DNA of 51,282 nucleotides from Acinetobacter sp. ANC 4173 (GTDB lineage: Bacteria > Pseudomonadota > Gammaproteobacteria > Pseudomonadales > Moraxellaceae). Positions 16,564-24,976 of this stretch are shown one piece after another. The DNA lies in NCBI RefSeq assembly GCF_004331255.1, contig NZ_SJOF01000021.1, positions 1 through 51,282 of the forward strand, given 5' to 3'. The stretch's first letter is position 1. Each line of letters opens with the position of its first letter. The notes under the pieces are model-generated. The model saw only the letters and a list, made by a program, of their open reading frames with translations, had not been told where the DNA came from and ran no database searches. The translations under genes were made by a program, and so were the position numbers.

Positions 16564-18018
16564 TTAAAAAGGATAATGTGGCGCTTGAGCCTGTACAGTC
16601 ATCCATTGCCATTGGGTAAACTCATCCACATTGGCAGGTCCCCCAATACGTGTGCCGTTCCCTGATGCACCAAAGCCTCCAAATGGATTAACGGTTTCAT
16701 CATTCACGGTTTGATCATTGATATGTAACAAGCCAACTTTCAACTGTGCGCCAAGCTGCATGCCACGCCCAATATTGGCGGTAATAATTCCCGCTGAAAG
16801 TCCATAGTCGCCCTCATTGGCCAACTCAACGGCTTCTGCATCTGTGTCAAAAGGAATCAGTACAGCAACAGGTCCAAAAATTTCTTCAGTGAAAATCGAG
16901 TTATTAGACGTGACATCTGCAAGGACAGTCGGTTCAAAAAACACGCCATCTGCACGTCCGCCAATTTCCAATTTCGCGCCTTCAGAAACTGCGGCATTAA
17001 CCAATTGCTCTACCCGTTGTGCTTGCTTAGCATTAATGAGCGGTCCAATCGTGACATTGCTGTCGCAAGGGTTGCCCACAACAAAATTCTTCACCTTTTC
17101 AATGACACGCTGTTTAACTTGTGCATAAATCTTTTGATGAATTAAGATTTTCCCTGAAGTCATACAAATTTGACCCGAGTGTAAAAATGCACCCCAAGCA
17201 ATGTTTTCAGCGGCAAGTTCTATATCGGCATCGTCTAAAATAATCAGTGAGTTCTTACCGCCTAACTCTAATGACACTTTCTTCAACGTTTTTGCCGCAT
17301 TTGCCCCAACAATTCGACCGACATGCGTCGAACCTGTGAATTGAATACTGGCAATATTGCGATCTAGAGTTAGTGCTTCACCCACTTCCGCACCACCTGG
17401 CAATACATGTAACAATCCCTTTGGTAAACCTGCTAATTCAAAAATTCGTGCAATCGCATAACCACTACACACTGCCGTGCGTTCGTCAGGCTTAAGAACA
17501 ACAGCATTACCCAATGCCAAGGCGGGTGCTACAGCACGTAAGGCTAAATATAAGGGGAAATTGAACGGTGAAATGACCCCGACCACCCCCAAAGGCACAC
17601 GTTTAGCAATACTTAATTTTCCATTTTGGGTAGGCAATAATGTGCCCTGATCTGCGGCAGGCAAAGCTATACAATGTTTAAGCACTTGAATTGCAATGCT
17701 CACTTCAAAGCCCGCTTTGAGCTGCAAGGAACCACTTTCTTTAACCAACCACTCAATCACTTCCGCTTGATTTTCTGTAAGCAATTGCACGGCTCGTTCA
17801 AATACGCCTTGGCGTTCTTGATAGCTCATTGCCCACCATTGCTGCTGTGCAATCTTGGCTTGTTGGGCTGCCTCCACCACATCTTGCGCGGAAGCATAAC
17901 CAATTTCACCCAGTCCTTGACCCGTAGCCACTTCCACCACGTTGTAAGTCTGCTGAGCTGACTGCCATGAACCGTTGAATAGTTTTTTATCCCAAATTTC
18001 TTTTATTAATATCGACAT
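16564..18018 (-). CDS. areC: benzaldehyde dehydrogenase (NAD)
   Basis: The 484-residue aldehyde dehydrogenase resembles XylC/AreC. Catalytic Cys285 lies in HSGQICM, Glu251 in LELGG, and the PFNFP cofactor loop is at 151-155. The C-terminal PFGGFGASGNGTRIGGPAN is characteristic of benzaldehyde dehydrogenases. It converts benzaldehyde to benzoate, receiving its substrate from the AreB-type enzyme downstream. AGAGG precedes the ATG. The outer-membrane channel gene lies about 100 bp upstream and the unit is probably transcribed from the sigma-54 promoter at 19137-19152. Confidence 0.8.
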   Translation of the reverse strand: MSILIKEIWDKKLFNGSWQSAQQTYNVVEVATGQGLGEIGYASAQDVVEAAQQAKIAQQQWWAMSYQERQGVFERAVQLLTENQAEVIEWLVKESGSLQLKAGFEVSIAIQVLKHCIALPAADQGTLLPTQNGKLSIAKRVPLGVVGVISPFNFPLYLALRAVAPALALGNAVVLKPDERTAVCSGYAIARIFELAGLPKGLLHVLPGGAEVGEALTLDRNIASIQFTGSTHVGRIVGANAAKTLKKVSLELGGKNSLIILDDADIELAAENIAWGAFLHSGQICMTSGKILIHQKIYAQVKQRVIEKVKNFVVGNPCDSNVTIGPLINAKQAQRVEQLVNAAVSEGAKLEIGGRADGVFFEPTVLADVTSNNSIFTEEIFGPVAVLIPFDTDAEAVELANEGDYGLSAGIITANIGRGMQLGAQLKVGLLHINDQTVNDETVNPFGGFGASGNGTRIGGPANVDEFTQWQWMTVQAQAPHYPF

Positions 18019-18119
18019 AAGTACCTCTTGTTGGTGGATTTATTTGGCTCACACATCTTTGCATTTTCATCGTTGCAAAATTCAAGCATTGGATGTGTAG
18101 GCATAGCGCTTACTTTGAA

Positions 18120-19001
18120 TTAAAAAATGTAAAGCAGTCGCAAATTCAGTCCCAAATCTTTTTTTAATCCGCTTTCGACCTGTGTATCTGAAACCAACTG
18201 TGTGCTCAATTGCGTTTTGGCATTCAGCATTTGTTGAAACTCGAATCTGAGTTGCTGCCTTTCCATATCTTGATCTAGATGAATACCATCTAAACTTTGC
18301 TCACCGCCATAATTCGCGGCATAGCCCAAAGCCACTCTTTGTTTTGCATTCAAGTCGTAACGTAAATTAATTTGTGTTTGATAACTGGTGTCTTGCGACA
18401 AGGTTTGATGACCATCACCAGCTTCATCATTGTCACCATACCAAATGAAATCTTGATAAAGCTCTAAACCCAATTTCCCATACAGTGGCTGTACCCATGC
18501 CATTTGCAAATCATACTTGAATCGGTTTTCACCCAAATTCACAGCATCATGCTTATCATAGCTACCTAAGGGCAATGTAATTAATGGAGTTAAAGCAAAG
18601 TAACGCCCTGATGCCCCCTTCTCAGGTTGATTGATCAACCAAAATGAAGACGCAATGATCGGATCTGCAAAACCCGAGGCATCATTTAAATGTGCTCCCC
18701 CAATTTGGGTGTTTCGGACGGATCCAAATGGCAAAATAATTTGAGGATCTGCACGTATCCCCCCAATATCGGTGAAATGAATAAAACGTGCGATACCAAT
18801 ATCGGAGGTAGAGTCAGCATCAATTTTATGCCCATTTTGATAATAGCCATCCATTTCACTATGTTGGTAATAGAACACACCTACATTTGTTCCTTTGGGT
18901 AAAGCGGTGTAATCCCCTACATTCACATCTATCGCATAACTCTGCTGAGCCAGAAAACCACTTAACATCAGAATTAACGCATTTCGCTTCCTAAAATGCA
19001 T
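18120..19001 (-). CDS. outer-membrane channel of the MetA-pathway-of-phenol-degradation family
   Basis: The protein has about 293 residues, with a signal peptide (MHFRKRNALILMLSGFLAQQ, cleavage after SYA) and beta-strand-rich sequence ending in a C-terminal aromatic (LRLLYIF), as outer-membrane barrels do. The start at 19001 is preferred because AAGGG lies upstream; the earlier in-frame ATG at 19037 would put a charged extension before the signal. Family members accompany aromatic catabolism and are thought to help uptake of hydrophobic substrates. It is the first gene of the operon with areC and areB. A paralogue lies at 45512-46375. Confidence 0.75.
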   Translation of the reverse strand: MHFRKRNALILMLSGFLAQQSYAIDVNVGDYTALPKGTNVGVFYYQHSEMDGYYQNGHKIDADSTSDIGIARFIHFTDIGGIRADPQIILPFGSVRNTQIGGAHLNDASGFADPIIASSFWLINQPEKGASGRYFALTPLITLPLGSYDKHDAVNLGENRFKYDLQMAWVQPLYGKLGLELYQDFIWYGDNDEAGDGHQTLSQDTSYQTQINLRYDLNAKQRVALGYAANYGGEQSLDGIHLDQDMERQQLRFEFQQMLNAKTQLSTQLVSDTQVESGLKKDLGLNLRLLYIF

Positions 19002-19136
19002 AACATGTTCCCTTTTATTCAAATTGTCCTTAATCACTCATCTCATTTTTTAAAGGTTTCGAAGGCATTCCTAGCCCTACAAAATTACCCAGAACATTGA
19101 GCATCCTTCTCCATTGAGGATGAGCAAGACAATGAT

Positions 19137-19152
19137 TGCAGCTTACATGCCA
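19137..19152 (-). promoter_or_regulatory. sigma-54 (-24/-12) promoter of the channel-areC-areB operon
   Basis: Read on the minus strand the sequence is TGGCATGTAAGCTGCA. It has GG and GC at the required 12-bp spacing and matches the consensus TGGCAC-N5-TTGCA at all but two key positions. It lies about 135 bp before the channel start and downstream of the gene for a sigma-54-dependent activator, which makes functional pairing very likely. Confidence 0.75.
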
Positions 19153-19229
19153 ACTTTTTAATATTTAGGAATCAATAACTTATAATTTTATTAAAATACA
19201 TGCTGTCCATAATCCAGACAAAACAAAAA
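19153..19229. other. spacer between promoter and regulator terminator
   Basis: AT-rich DNA between the sigma-54 promoter and the terminator of the regulator gene. Upstream activator sites would be expected here or just beyond, but no repeat convincing enough to name was found. Confidence 0.4.
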
Positions 19230-19256
19230 AGGACTGTCCAATTACTGGACAGTCCT
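19221..19256 (-). terminator. rho-independent terminator of the sigma-54 regulator gene
   Basis: An 11-bp perfect stem, AGGACTGTCCA with TGGACAGTCCT, encloses the loop ATTAC. On the minus strand it is followed by a run of T broken by single bases (19229 downward). It lies about 155 bp past the regulator stop codon. Confidence 0.75.
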
Positions 19257-19412
19257 GATCAGAGCACTATTTGAAAATTATTCAACGCAACTCTTTGCAC
19301 CATACAGACACAACATACACAACTCTCAAAATCTAATATTTGAATGCGCATGCACTAACCTTAGCTGCAAAAAATTTCGCCAGTAACTGAACCCAATCAT
19401 CAAGAACACACG

Positions 19413-21209
19413 CTAACTGCTGATGTATTTATAAACCGTTGTTCTGGAAATATTTAAGCGCTTCGCAGTCCGCGCAATATTGCCATTTTCCTCTTGCAGT
19501 ACCTGCATAACCATGTGCTTAGTCATTGCATTCAAATTATTATTTTCTAAACCCAGTATCGACTGATTCTGATTTAGAGGGCTCAACTGATCATCAGGGA
19601 GATGCAACTGATTCAGAACCTCATCGTCATTAAATGCAGCCGATAATCGAACAATATGAATCAGTTCACGTATATTGCCAGACCAAGGATAAGCATTAAA
19701 TTGTTGCTCCACTTTTTCAGACCACTGTTGCACCCCAAACTGATCCAGAATCTTATGCAAGACCTCTTGTTTATCTTGGCGTAAACGCAAGGGGGCTAAA
19801 TGTACTTGAAACCCACAGATTCGATAATACAAATCGCGACGAAATAACTGCTGCTCAATTTTAGATTTTAGATCCTGATGCGTAGCACAGACTAACTTGA
19901 AAGCCGATTGAATAGGCTTACGCCCACCCACGCGATAGAACTGCTGATCCTGTAAAACTCTTAAAATTTTAACTTGTAAATGCAACGGTAAATCACCAAT
20001 CTCATCAAGAAAGAGAATCCCTTGATCCGCAAGTTCTATCAGCCCTTTTTCCCCTTGTTTCTTCGCACCTGTAAATGCTCCACCCTCATAACCAAATAAT
20101 TCAGATTCGAGTAAATGATCTGGAATTGCACCACAATTAATCGAAATAAAGGGTAAAGCAGGGTCAAGCAACTGATGTAACTGTTGAGCAAAATGATCTT
20201 TGCCTGTGCCAGTTTCTCCTGTAATAAGAACAGGAATATCGGCTTTTAAAGCTTTCAGTGCTTGATTCAAATTATTGTTCGATATCAACTGCTTCGAATA
20301 ATTTAACGCACCGATATTCAACTGACTGAATTTGGCATAAAAGAAAGCATGATCATGACTTTGAATTAAAAATGAATCACTTGAATCTAGTTGGCTAAAA
20401 GTTTCTGTGAAAAAGAACTCATGCATTGTTTGGTTTAACAACTGCTCTATATCGCAATTGAGCAGCTTTAATGCCATTTGATTGGATTTAATAATTTTTC
20501 CATGCATATCAAGCACGATCATTCCTGTATAAGCATTCTCCAGTAAGTCTTTAGAATGTTGGAAATAAAGTACGCGTTGCCCAGCTTGCAACGCGGCATG
20601 GATAATTTTATTTTCTAAGATGTAACTCTGATAAAGCAAATGCCGAAGCCAGTTACTGGCCAATAAACCTTTCGGAGAGGTAATATCTAAAGCACCAAGA
20701 ACCACACCTGCGCCATTAAAGATCGGCACCGAGGCACAAGAATAACTCGCAAATTCATCCAAATAATGTTGGTGCCCGGTCATAATCATGGGCTGTTTCG
20801 ATAAAACACTGCACGTTGGCGCAATGGCACCAAATATGGAGGGATCAATCACACGACCAGTGCGTAAAAAGTGATACTGCCGATCTAAATCAGGATTATG
20901 TCTTTCTGAAATAATTTTAAGCTGATGATTAATCAAAAATACGCAGACATCCTGCTGTCCAAAAAGCTGCCAAATATCATTCAAAACCACGTCGGCCATT
21001 GCCGCAAGTTTCATGTCCTCTCCCGAAAGAGGATCAATTTGAAAATCATATAAAGAAGTCAGTTGAGAAAAAGGGCTTAAGCCTGCTTTTTTGGCACTTT
21101 CCCAAGCCTGCAATATGGGAGAGTCTCGCTGTACTACTTCTGGCAGTTCTCCACTGAGGTAAAAATTGTATTTTATATTCTTCCAAGATATTTCAGATAA
21201 ACCGTCCAT
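19413..21209 (-). CDS. areR: sigma-54-dependent transcriptional activator (AreR/AcoR-like)
   Basis: The bEBP has about 598 residues: an N-terminal GAF-like sensor region, a PAS-like stretch (about 225-300 of the longer reading), the AAA+ domain with Walker A GETGTGKD, the sigma-54-contacting GAFTGA loop and Walker B ILFLDEI, and a C-terminal Fis-type helix-turn-helix (GNIARTAKRLNISRTTVYKYI). I choose the ATG at 21209, with AAGGA seven bases upstream; an ATG six codons earlier lacks a site. It should activate the -24/-12 promoter just downstream in response to an aryl alcohol or aldehyde. The symbol is by position and family. Confidence 0.8.
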   Translation of the reverse strand: MDGLSEISWKNIKYNFYLSGELPEVVQRDSPILQAWESAKKAGLSPFSQLTSLYDFQIDPLSGEDMKLAAMADVVLNDIWQLFGQQDVCVFLINHQLKIISERHNPDLDRQYHFLRTGRVIDPSIFGAIAPTCSVLSKQPMIMTGHQHYLDEFASYSCASVPIFNGAGVVLGALDITSPKGLLASNWLRHLLYQSYILENKIIHAALQAGQRVLYFQHSKDLLENAYTGMIVLDMHGKIIKSNQMALKLLNCDIEQLLNQTMHEFFFTETFSQLDSSDSFLIQSHDHAFFYAKFSQLNIGALNYSKQLISNNNLNQALKALKADIPVLITGETGTGKDHFAQQLHQLLDPALPFISINCGAIPDHLLESELFGYEGGAFTGAKKQGEKGLIELADQGILFLDEIGDLPLHLQVKILRVLQDQQFYRVGGRKPIQSAFKLVCATHQDLKSKIEQQLFRRDLYYRICGFQVHLAPLRLRQDKQEVLHKILDQFGVQQWSEKVEQQFNAYPWSGNIRELIHIVRLSAAFNDDEVLNQLHLPDDQLSPLNQNQSILGLENNNLNAMTKHMVMQVLQEENGNIARTAKRLNISRTTVYKYISS

Positions 21210-21227
21210 GTGTATATCCTTGATCAT

Positions 21228-21566
21228 TCAAAAATAAGATAAATTAATAAATAGTAAAAATATCAACATATTTCTGTCGTCTGCAAATCATAGTTTAATC
21301 TAACGGTTTCAAATTTAATCTATGAAGTAGAATGAGACTTTAAACAAAACCTAAAACTAGATCTAAAGATAATCGAAATAAAACTTTGATTATCAGATAG
21401 TATTGAGTAGCTGTATCGGTATAAGTTTGATTCTGACTGAACATACCATTCAGTATTGAGATCAAACCAGCGCAGATGATTTCGTAGTTAGAATGCAATA
21501 ATCTAGAATTGCACTCTAAATCTCCCTCTTCACGAAGAGAAAATACATTTTAGAGCTTTAAAAAGC
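21228..21566. other. intergenic region with hairpins after the IclR gene
   Basis: Contains an imperfect repeat, AGAATGCAAT and ATTGCACTCT (about 21490-21518), and CTCTTCACGAAGAG (about 21529-21542). Either could end the minus-strand IclR transcript, although no T-tract follows. The promoter of the sigma-54 activator gene must also lie here. No gene is visible. Confidence 0.4.
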
Positions 21567-22415
21567 TTAGCCAATTTCGGCTTTTATGTTATTTACCATC
21601 AAAATTAATCTTGGTGCAATATCCTCTTCCAGATTCTCACGGCTTAATACAAAACTTGGGCCACCACAATTGAATACCAGTAGCCCATGCTGTTCATGCA
21701 ACAAAGGCACCGCTACTGAGTTCACATCTTTTTGCCATTCACCGATCGAAAAACAGCAGCCGTAATCTTGGTAGTCTTTAAATGCTTTGTCTAAATCTCG
21801 ATTAATTTTAATCCAGTCTTCTTTATTCCTTTCCCGTATAGCATTTAACAGAAAATCACGCTCATCAGCAGGTATAGCTGCGAGACATGCTCTTCCCATA
21901 GCACTTAAATGGATTGGTAAGTAAGTCCCGACTGGACGACGCATCGTGACATTACCCTTGCCCTGTACCACATCTAGATAGATCATATTTAGACGATCAC
22001 GCGTGGCCATGGCAACCGCAGCACCAGCATAATCCGCCAATTCCTGCATATGCGGATGGGCAATCGATCGAATAGAAACATTCGCTAGCATCGAATAGCC
22101 AAAAGAAAGCACACCCGATGACAATTGGAATTTATTCGAATTCGGTACTTGCTTGATATATCCCAAGCGTGACAGCGTATGGGTTAAACGTGTGATAGTC
22201 GCTTTTGGCAATCCTGTCATCTGGGATAGTTCCTGATTGCCCAGATGTTGATATTTTGGAGTAAAACAACGTAAAAGCTCTAAACCTCTAGCCAATGCTG
22301 TCACATATTGACGGTCATTTTCATCCTGCATGTCTTCAATCGGATTCAATAATTCGTGACGTAATGGCATCAAAAGATTTTCTGTCTGTTCTGAATCAAT
22401 CAAATTATTCGTCAT
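21567..22415 (-). CDS. IclR-family transcriptional regulator
   Basis: The 282-residue regulator has an N-terminal winged helix-turn-helix (NQELSQMTGLPKATITRLTHTLSRLGYI) and a C-terminal IclR effector domain (GRACLAAIPADERD, FSIGEWQKDVNSVAVPL). It belongs to the PcaU/PcaR/CatR branch that senses beta-ketoadipate-pathway compounds. AGGA lies before the ATG, and a 15-bp inverted repeat stands 30 bp upstream. It is the last gene of the minus-strand CoA-pathway operon but has its own operator. The same operator recurs before the enoyl-CoA hydratase and acyl-CoA dehydrogenase genes, so it probably governs the whole block. Confidence 0.85.
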   Translation of the reverse strand: MTNNLIDSEQTENLLMPLRHELLNPIEDMQDENDRQYVTALARGLELLRCFTPKYQHLGNQELSQMTGLPKATITRLTHTLSRLGYIKQVPNSNKFQLSSGVLSFGYSMLANVSIRSIAHPHMQELADYAGAAVAMATRDRLNMIYLDVVQGKGNVTMRRPVGTYLPIHLSAMGRACLAAIPADERDFLLNAIRERNKEDWIKINRDLDKAFKDYQDYGCCFSIGEWQKDVNSVAVPLLHEQHGLLVFNCGGPSFVLSRENLEEDIAPRLILMVNNIKAEIG

Positions 22416-22444
22416 ATTATTCCTGTCTAATCAAGTATACTTTG

Positions 22445-22459
22445 TTCCGCACTGCGGAA
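22445..22459. promoter_or_regulatory. IclR-type operator 1 (before the regulator gene)
   Basis: TTCCGC-ACT-GCGGAA is a perfect inverted repeat 30 bp before the IclR start. It shares its CCGCA..GCGG core with sites at 27289-27303 and 27400-27424. Autoregulation is the obvious reading. Confidence 0.7.
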
Positions 22460-22532
22460 ATTATAGTTCATTTATTTTAATTAGGGCAAAGGAGAGGCTT
22501 CGACAGACTGCGCTTTGCCCAATATTTTAATC

Positions 22533-23750
22533 TTATCCAATAATCCCCTTCTGCCTAAGTTCAGCGATCTTCTCTGCATCCAGAATGCCGCTTAAGATTT
22601 CATCAGTATTTTCACCCAGCATCGGCGGTGCTTTCTTATATTCCACCGGTGTGCGTGACAGTTTAATCGGGGAACCAATCACCGTTAACTTGTCTTTTAA
22701 CGGATGCTTCATTTCAACCAGCATATTACGCGCAATCACCTGAGGTTCTTCAAATGCTTGCTGTAAATTGTTGATCAATCCCACAGGAACTTTAACCGCG
22801 TGAATCAAATCTACCCAATGCCGTGCAGTATTGGTTTTAAAATGGGTTCCAAGTAATTCATCCATTTCTTGACGATGCTGAATTCGCAACGCATTGTTTA
22901 AGAAACGCAGATCGTTTGGTAGCTCAGGCAAACCAATGGCCTGACATAACGCAACGAATTGCTTGTCATTGCCACAGGCGATAATAAAGTCCTGATCGAT
23001 GGCTTTGAATACCTGATAAGGCACAATGTTCGCATGTGCATTACCATAACGTTCTGGAACTTTACTGGAAGCAAGATAATTCATACCCTGATTCGCTAAC
23101 GTTGCGACCTGTACATCAAGTAAAGCCATATCAATATATTGGCCTAAGCCAGTCATAGTACGGTTAAGAAGAGCCGCCTGAATTGCAATCGTGGCATAAA
23201 GCCCAGTCGTCAAATCGGCAAAGGCCACGCCCACTTTTTGCGGCCCACCGCCCGGAAGATCATCTTTCTCTCCCGTAACGGACATCAAGCCACCCATTCC
23301 CTGAATGATAAAATCATAACCCGGTTCTGAGGCACGTGGACCGGTTTGGCCAAAACCAGTGATCGAACAGTACACCAGTTTTGGGTTGATCTTCTTTAAA
23401 GTCTCGTAGTCGAGACCGTACTTTTTCAGTGAACCCGCTTTGTAGTTTTCAATTAAAACATCTGATCCCACTGCCAATGTACGAACTAATTTTTGCCCTT
23501 CCGGTGTGGCAATATCGATCGCGATAGAAAGTTTATTGCGGTTCGCAGACTGGTAATACGCTGCTTCCTCCGTATCTTCACCTTGGTCATTCTTCATCCA
23601 TGGCGGTCCCCACAAACGGGTATCATCACCCGTTTTAGGACGTTCGACCTTAATCACTTCTGCGCCTAAATCCGCTAGGATTTGGCCGCACCAAGGACCA
23701 GCCAGTACACGGCTCAAATCCAGTACGCGTATACCTTCCAATGCACTCAT
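22533..23750 (-). CDS. class III (CaiB/BaiF) acyl-CoA transferase
   Basis: The 405-residue length matches family III CoA-transferases. The expected catalytic Asp is D179 in VGVAFADLTTG, and the N-terminal RVLDLSRVLAGPWCGQILADLGAEVIKVE is the family hallmark. It transfers CoA from a donor such as succinyl-CoA onto a carboxylic acid. Its neighbours (thiolase, 3-hydroxyacyl-CoA dehydrogenase, hydratase, acyl-CoA dehydrogenase) suggest a dicarboxylate such as adipate or glutarate as acceptor. The A. baylyi dca locus uses a two-subunit transferase instead, so this would be a different way to the same step. It starts 12 bp after the thiolase stop. Confidence 0.85.
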   Translation of the reverse strand: MSALEGIRVLDLSRVLAGPWCGQILADLGAEVIKVERPKTGDDTRLWGPPWMKNDQGEDTEEAAYYQSANRNKLSIAIDIATPEGQKLVRTLAVGSDVLIENYKAGSLKKYGLDYETLKKINPKLVYCSITGFGQTGPRASEPGYDFIIQGMGGLMSVTGEKDDLPGGGPQKVGVAFADLTTGLYATIAIQAALLNRTMTGLGQYIDMALLDVQVATLANQGMNYLASSKVPERYGNAHANIVPYQVFKAIDQDFIIACGNDKQFVALCQAIGLPELPNDLRFLNNALRIQHRQEMDELLGTHFKTNTARHWVDLIHAVKVPVGLINNLQQAFEEPQVIARNMLVEMKHPLKDKLTVIGSPIKLSRTPVEYKKAPPMLGENTDEILSGILDAEKIAELRQKGIIG

Positions 23751-23762
23751 TCTATCTTCCTT

Positions 23763-24965
23763 TTATATGCGCTCAATCACCATAGCGAGACCTTGTCCCA
23801 CACCAATACACAGGCTAATGACAGCATATTTTTTGCCACTTCGCTGTAATTCACGTGCTGTAGTTAAAGCCAAACGTGCACCGGAAGCCCCCAATGGATG
23901 ACCCAGTGCAATTGCACCTCCATTCGGATTGACTCGTGGATCATCAAAAGCCACGTCCAAACCTTTTAAACAAGCCAACACTTGAGAGGCGAAGGCTTCG
24001 TTGATTTCAATGATATCCATATCATCCAAACTAAGGTTGGCACGTTTTAACGCAAGTTTAATCGCCTCTACCGGACCAGCACCCATAATACGTGGTTCAA
24101 TCCCTGCCACACCAGAAGACAGTATTTTGGCAATCGGCTTAATTCCCAGTTTTTGTTCAGCTTCAGCAGAACCAATGATCAAGGCAGCTGCACCATCATT
24201 CACGCCTGATGCATTACCCGCAGTCACTACACCACCTTCAAATAAAGGCTTGAGCTTTTGTAAAGCTGAAAAATCTGAACTTGGACGTGGATGTTCATCG
24301 GTTTTAACTAATTTTGGTGGCAATTTTCGGCCTTGAGCAACCTCAACGCCGACGATCTCACCAGCAAAAAAATCGGATTGTTTGGCGGCTTCATATTTGG
24401 CTTGAGAAGCTGCAGCAAATTGATCGGCATCTTCACGTGTAACACCATATTCAACCGCAACGTTATCGCCAGTTTTAGGCATAGTGTCATCACCGAACTG
24501 CTTTTCAATCGCTGGGTTTGGAAAACGTGCACCGATGGTTGAATCAAAGACTTTAAAATCACGGCTGAAAGGCGTTTCAGATTTAGCAAAGACAAATGGC
24601 GCGCGAGACATGGATTCCACACCACCTGCCAGAATCACTTCACCTTCACCACAAGTAATCGCACGTGCAGCATCAATCACTGCAGCAAGACCAGATGCAC
24701 ATAAGCGGTTTACGGTCTGTGCAGGGGTTTTTACATCTAGGCCTGCAAGCAAAGTCGCATGACGCGCAATATTACGGCTATCCTCTCCGGCCTGATTGGT
24801 ATTGCCCAGAATTACATCATCAAAGATATTAGTTGGAAGCTGGTTCTTTTCTACCAGTACTTGAATCACATGTGCTGCCAGATTGTCTGGTCGAATCGAA
24901 GATAAGGCTCCAGCGTGACGACCAAATGGAGTACGAAGACCATCGTAAATATATGCATTTAACAT
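23763..24965 (-). CDS. pcaF: beta-ketoadipyl-CoA-type thiolase
   Basis: The 400-residue thiolase has nucleophile C89 in NRLCASG, the His of GGAIALGHPLGASGAR and the second Cys in SLCIGVGQG. Length and N-terminus (YIYDGLRTPFGRHAGALSSIRPD) match PcaF/PaaJ/DcaF, which split 3-oxoadipyl-CoA into succinyl-CoA and acetyl-CoA. AAGGA stands seven bases before the ATG. It lies between the CoA-transferase and 3-hydroxyacyl-CoA dehydrogenase genes in an operon with very short gaps. Which member (pcaF, paaJ or dcaF) cannot be decided from sequence alone. Confidence 0.85.
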   Translation of the reverse strand: MLNAYIYDGLRTPFGRHAGALSSIRPDNLAAHVIQVLVEKNQLPTNIFDDVILGNTNQAGEDSRNIARHATLLAGLDVKTPAQTVNRLCASGLAAVIDAARAITCGEGEVILAGGVESMSRAPFVFAKSETPFSRDFKVFDSTIGARFPNPAIEKQFGDDTMPKTGDNVAVEYGVTREDADQFAAASQAKYEAAKQSDFFAGEIVGVEVAQGRKLPPKLVKTDEHPRPSSDFSALQKLKPLFEGGVVTAGNASGVNDGAAALIIGSAEAEQKLGIKPIAKILSSGVAGIEPRIMGAGPVEAIKLALKRANLSLDDMDIIEINEAFASQVLACLKGLDVAFDDPRVNPNGGAIALGHPLGASGARLALTTARELQRSGKKYAVISLCIGVGQGLAMVIERI

Positions 24966-24976
24966 ATTTTAATCCT

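Noticed and set aside
21490..21542. Small RNA gene after iclR
   Set aside because: The hairpins are short and imperfect, with no promoter or T-tract evident.
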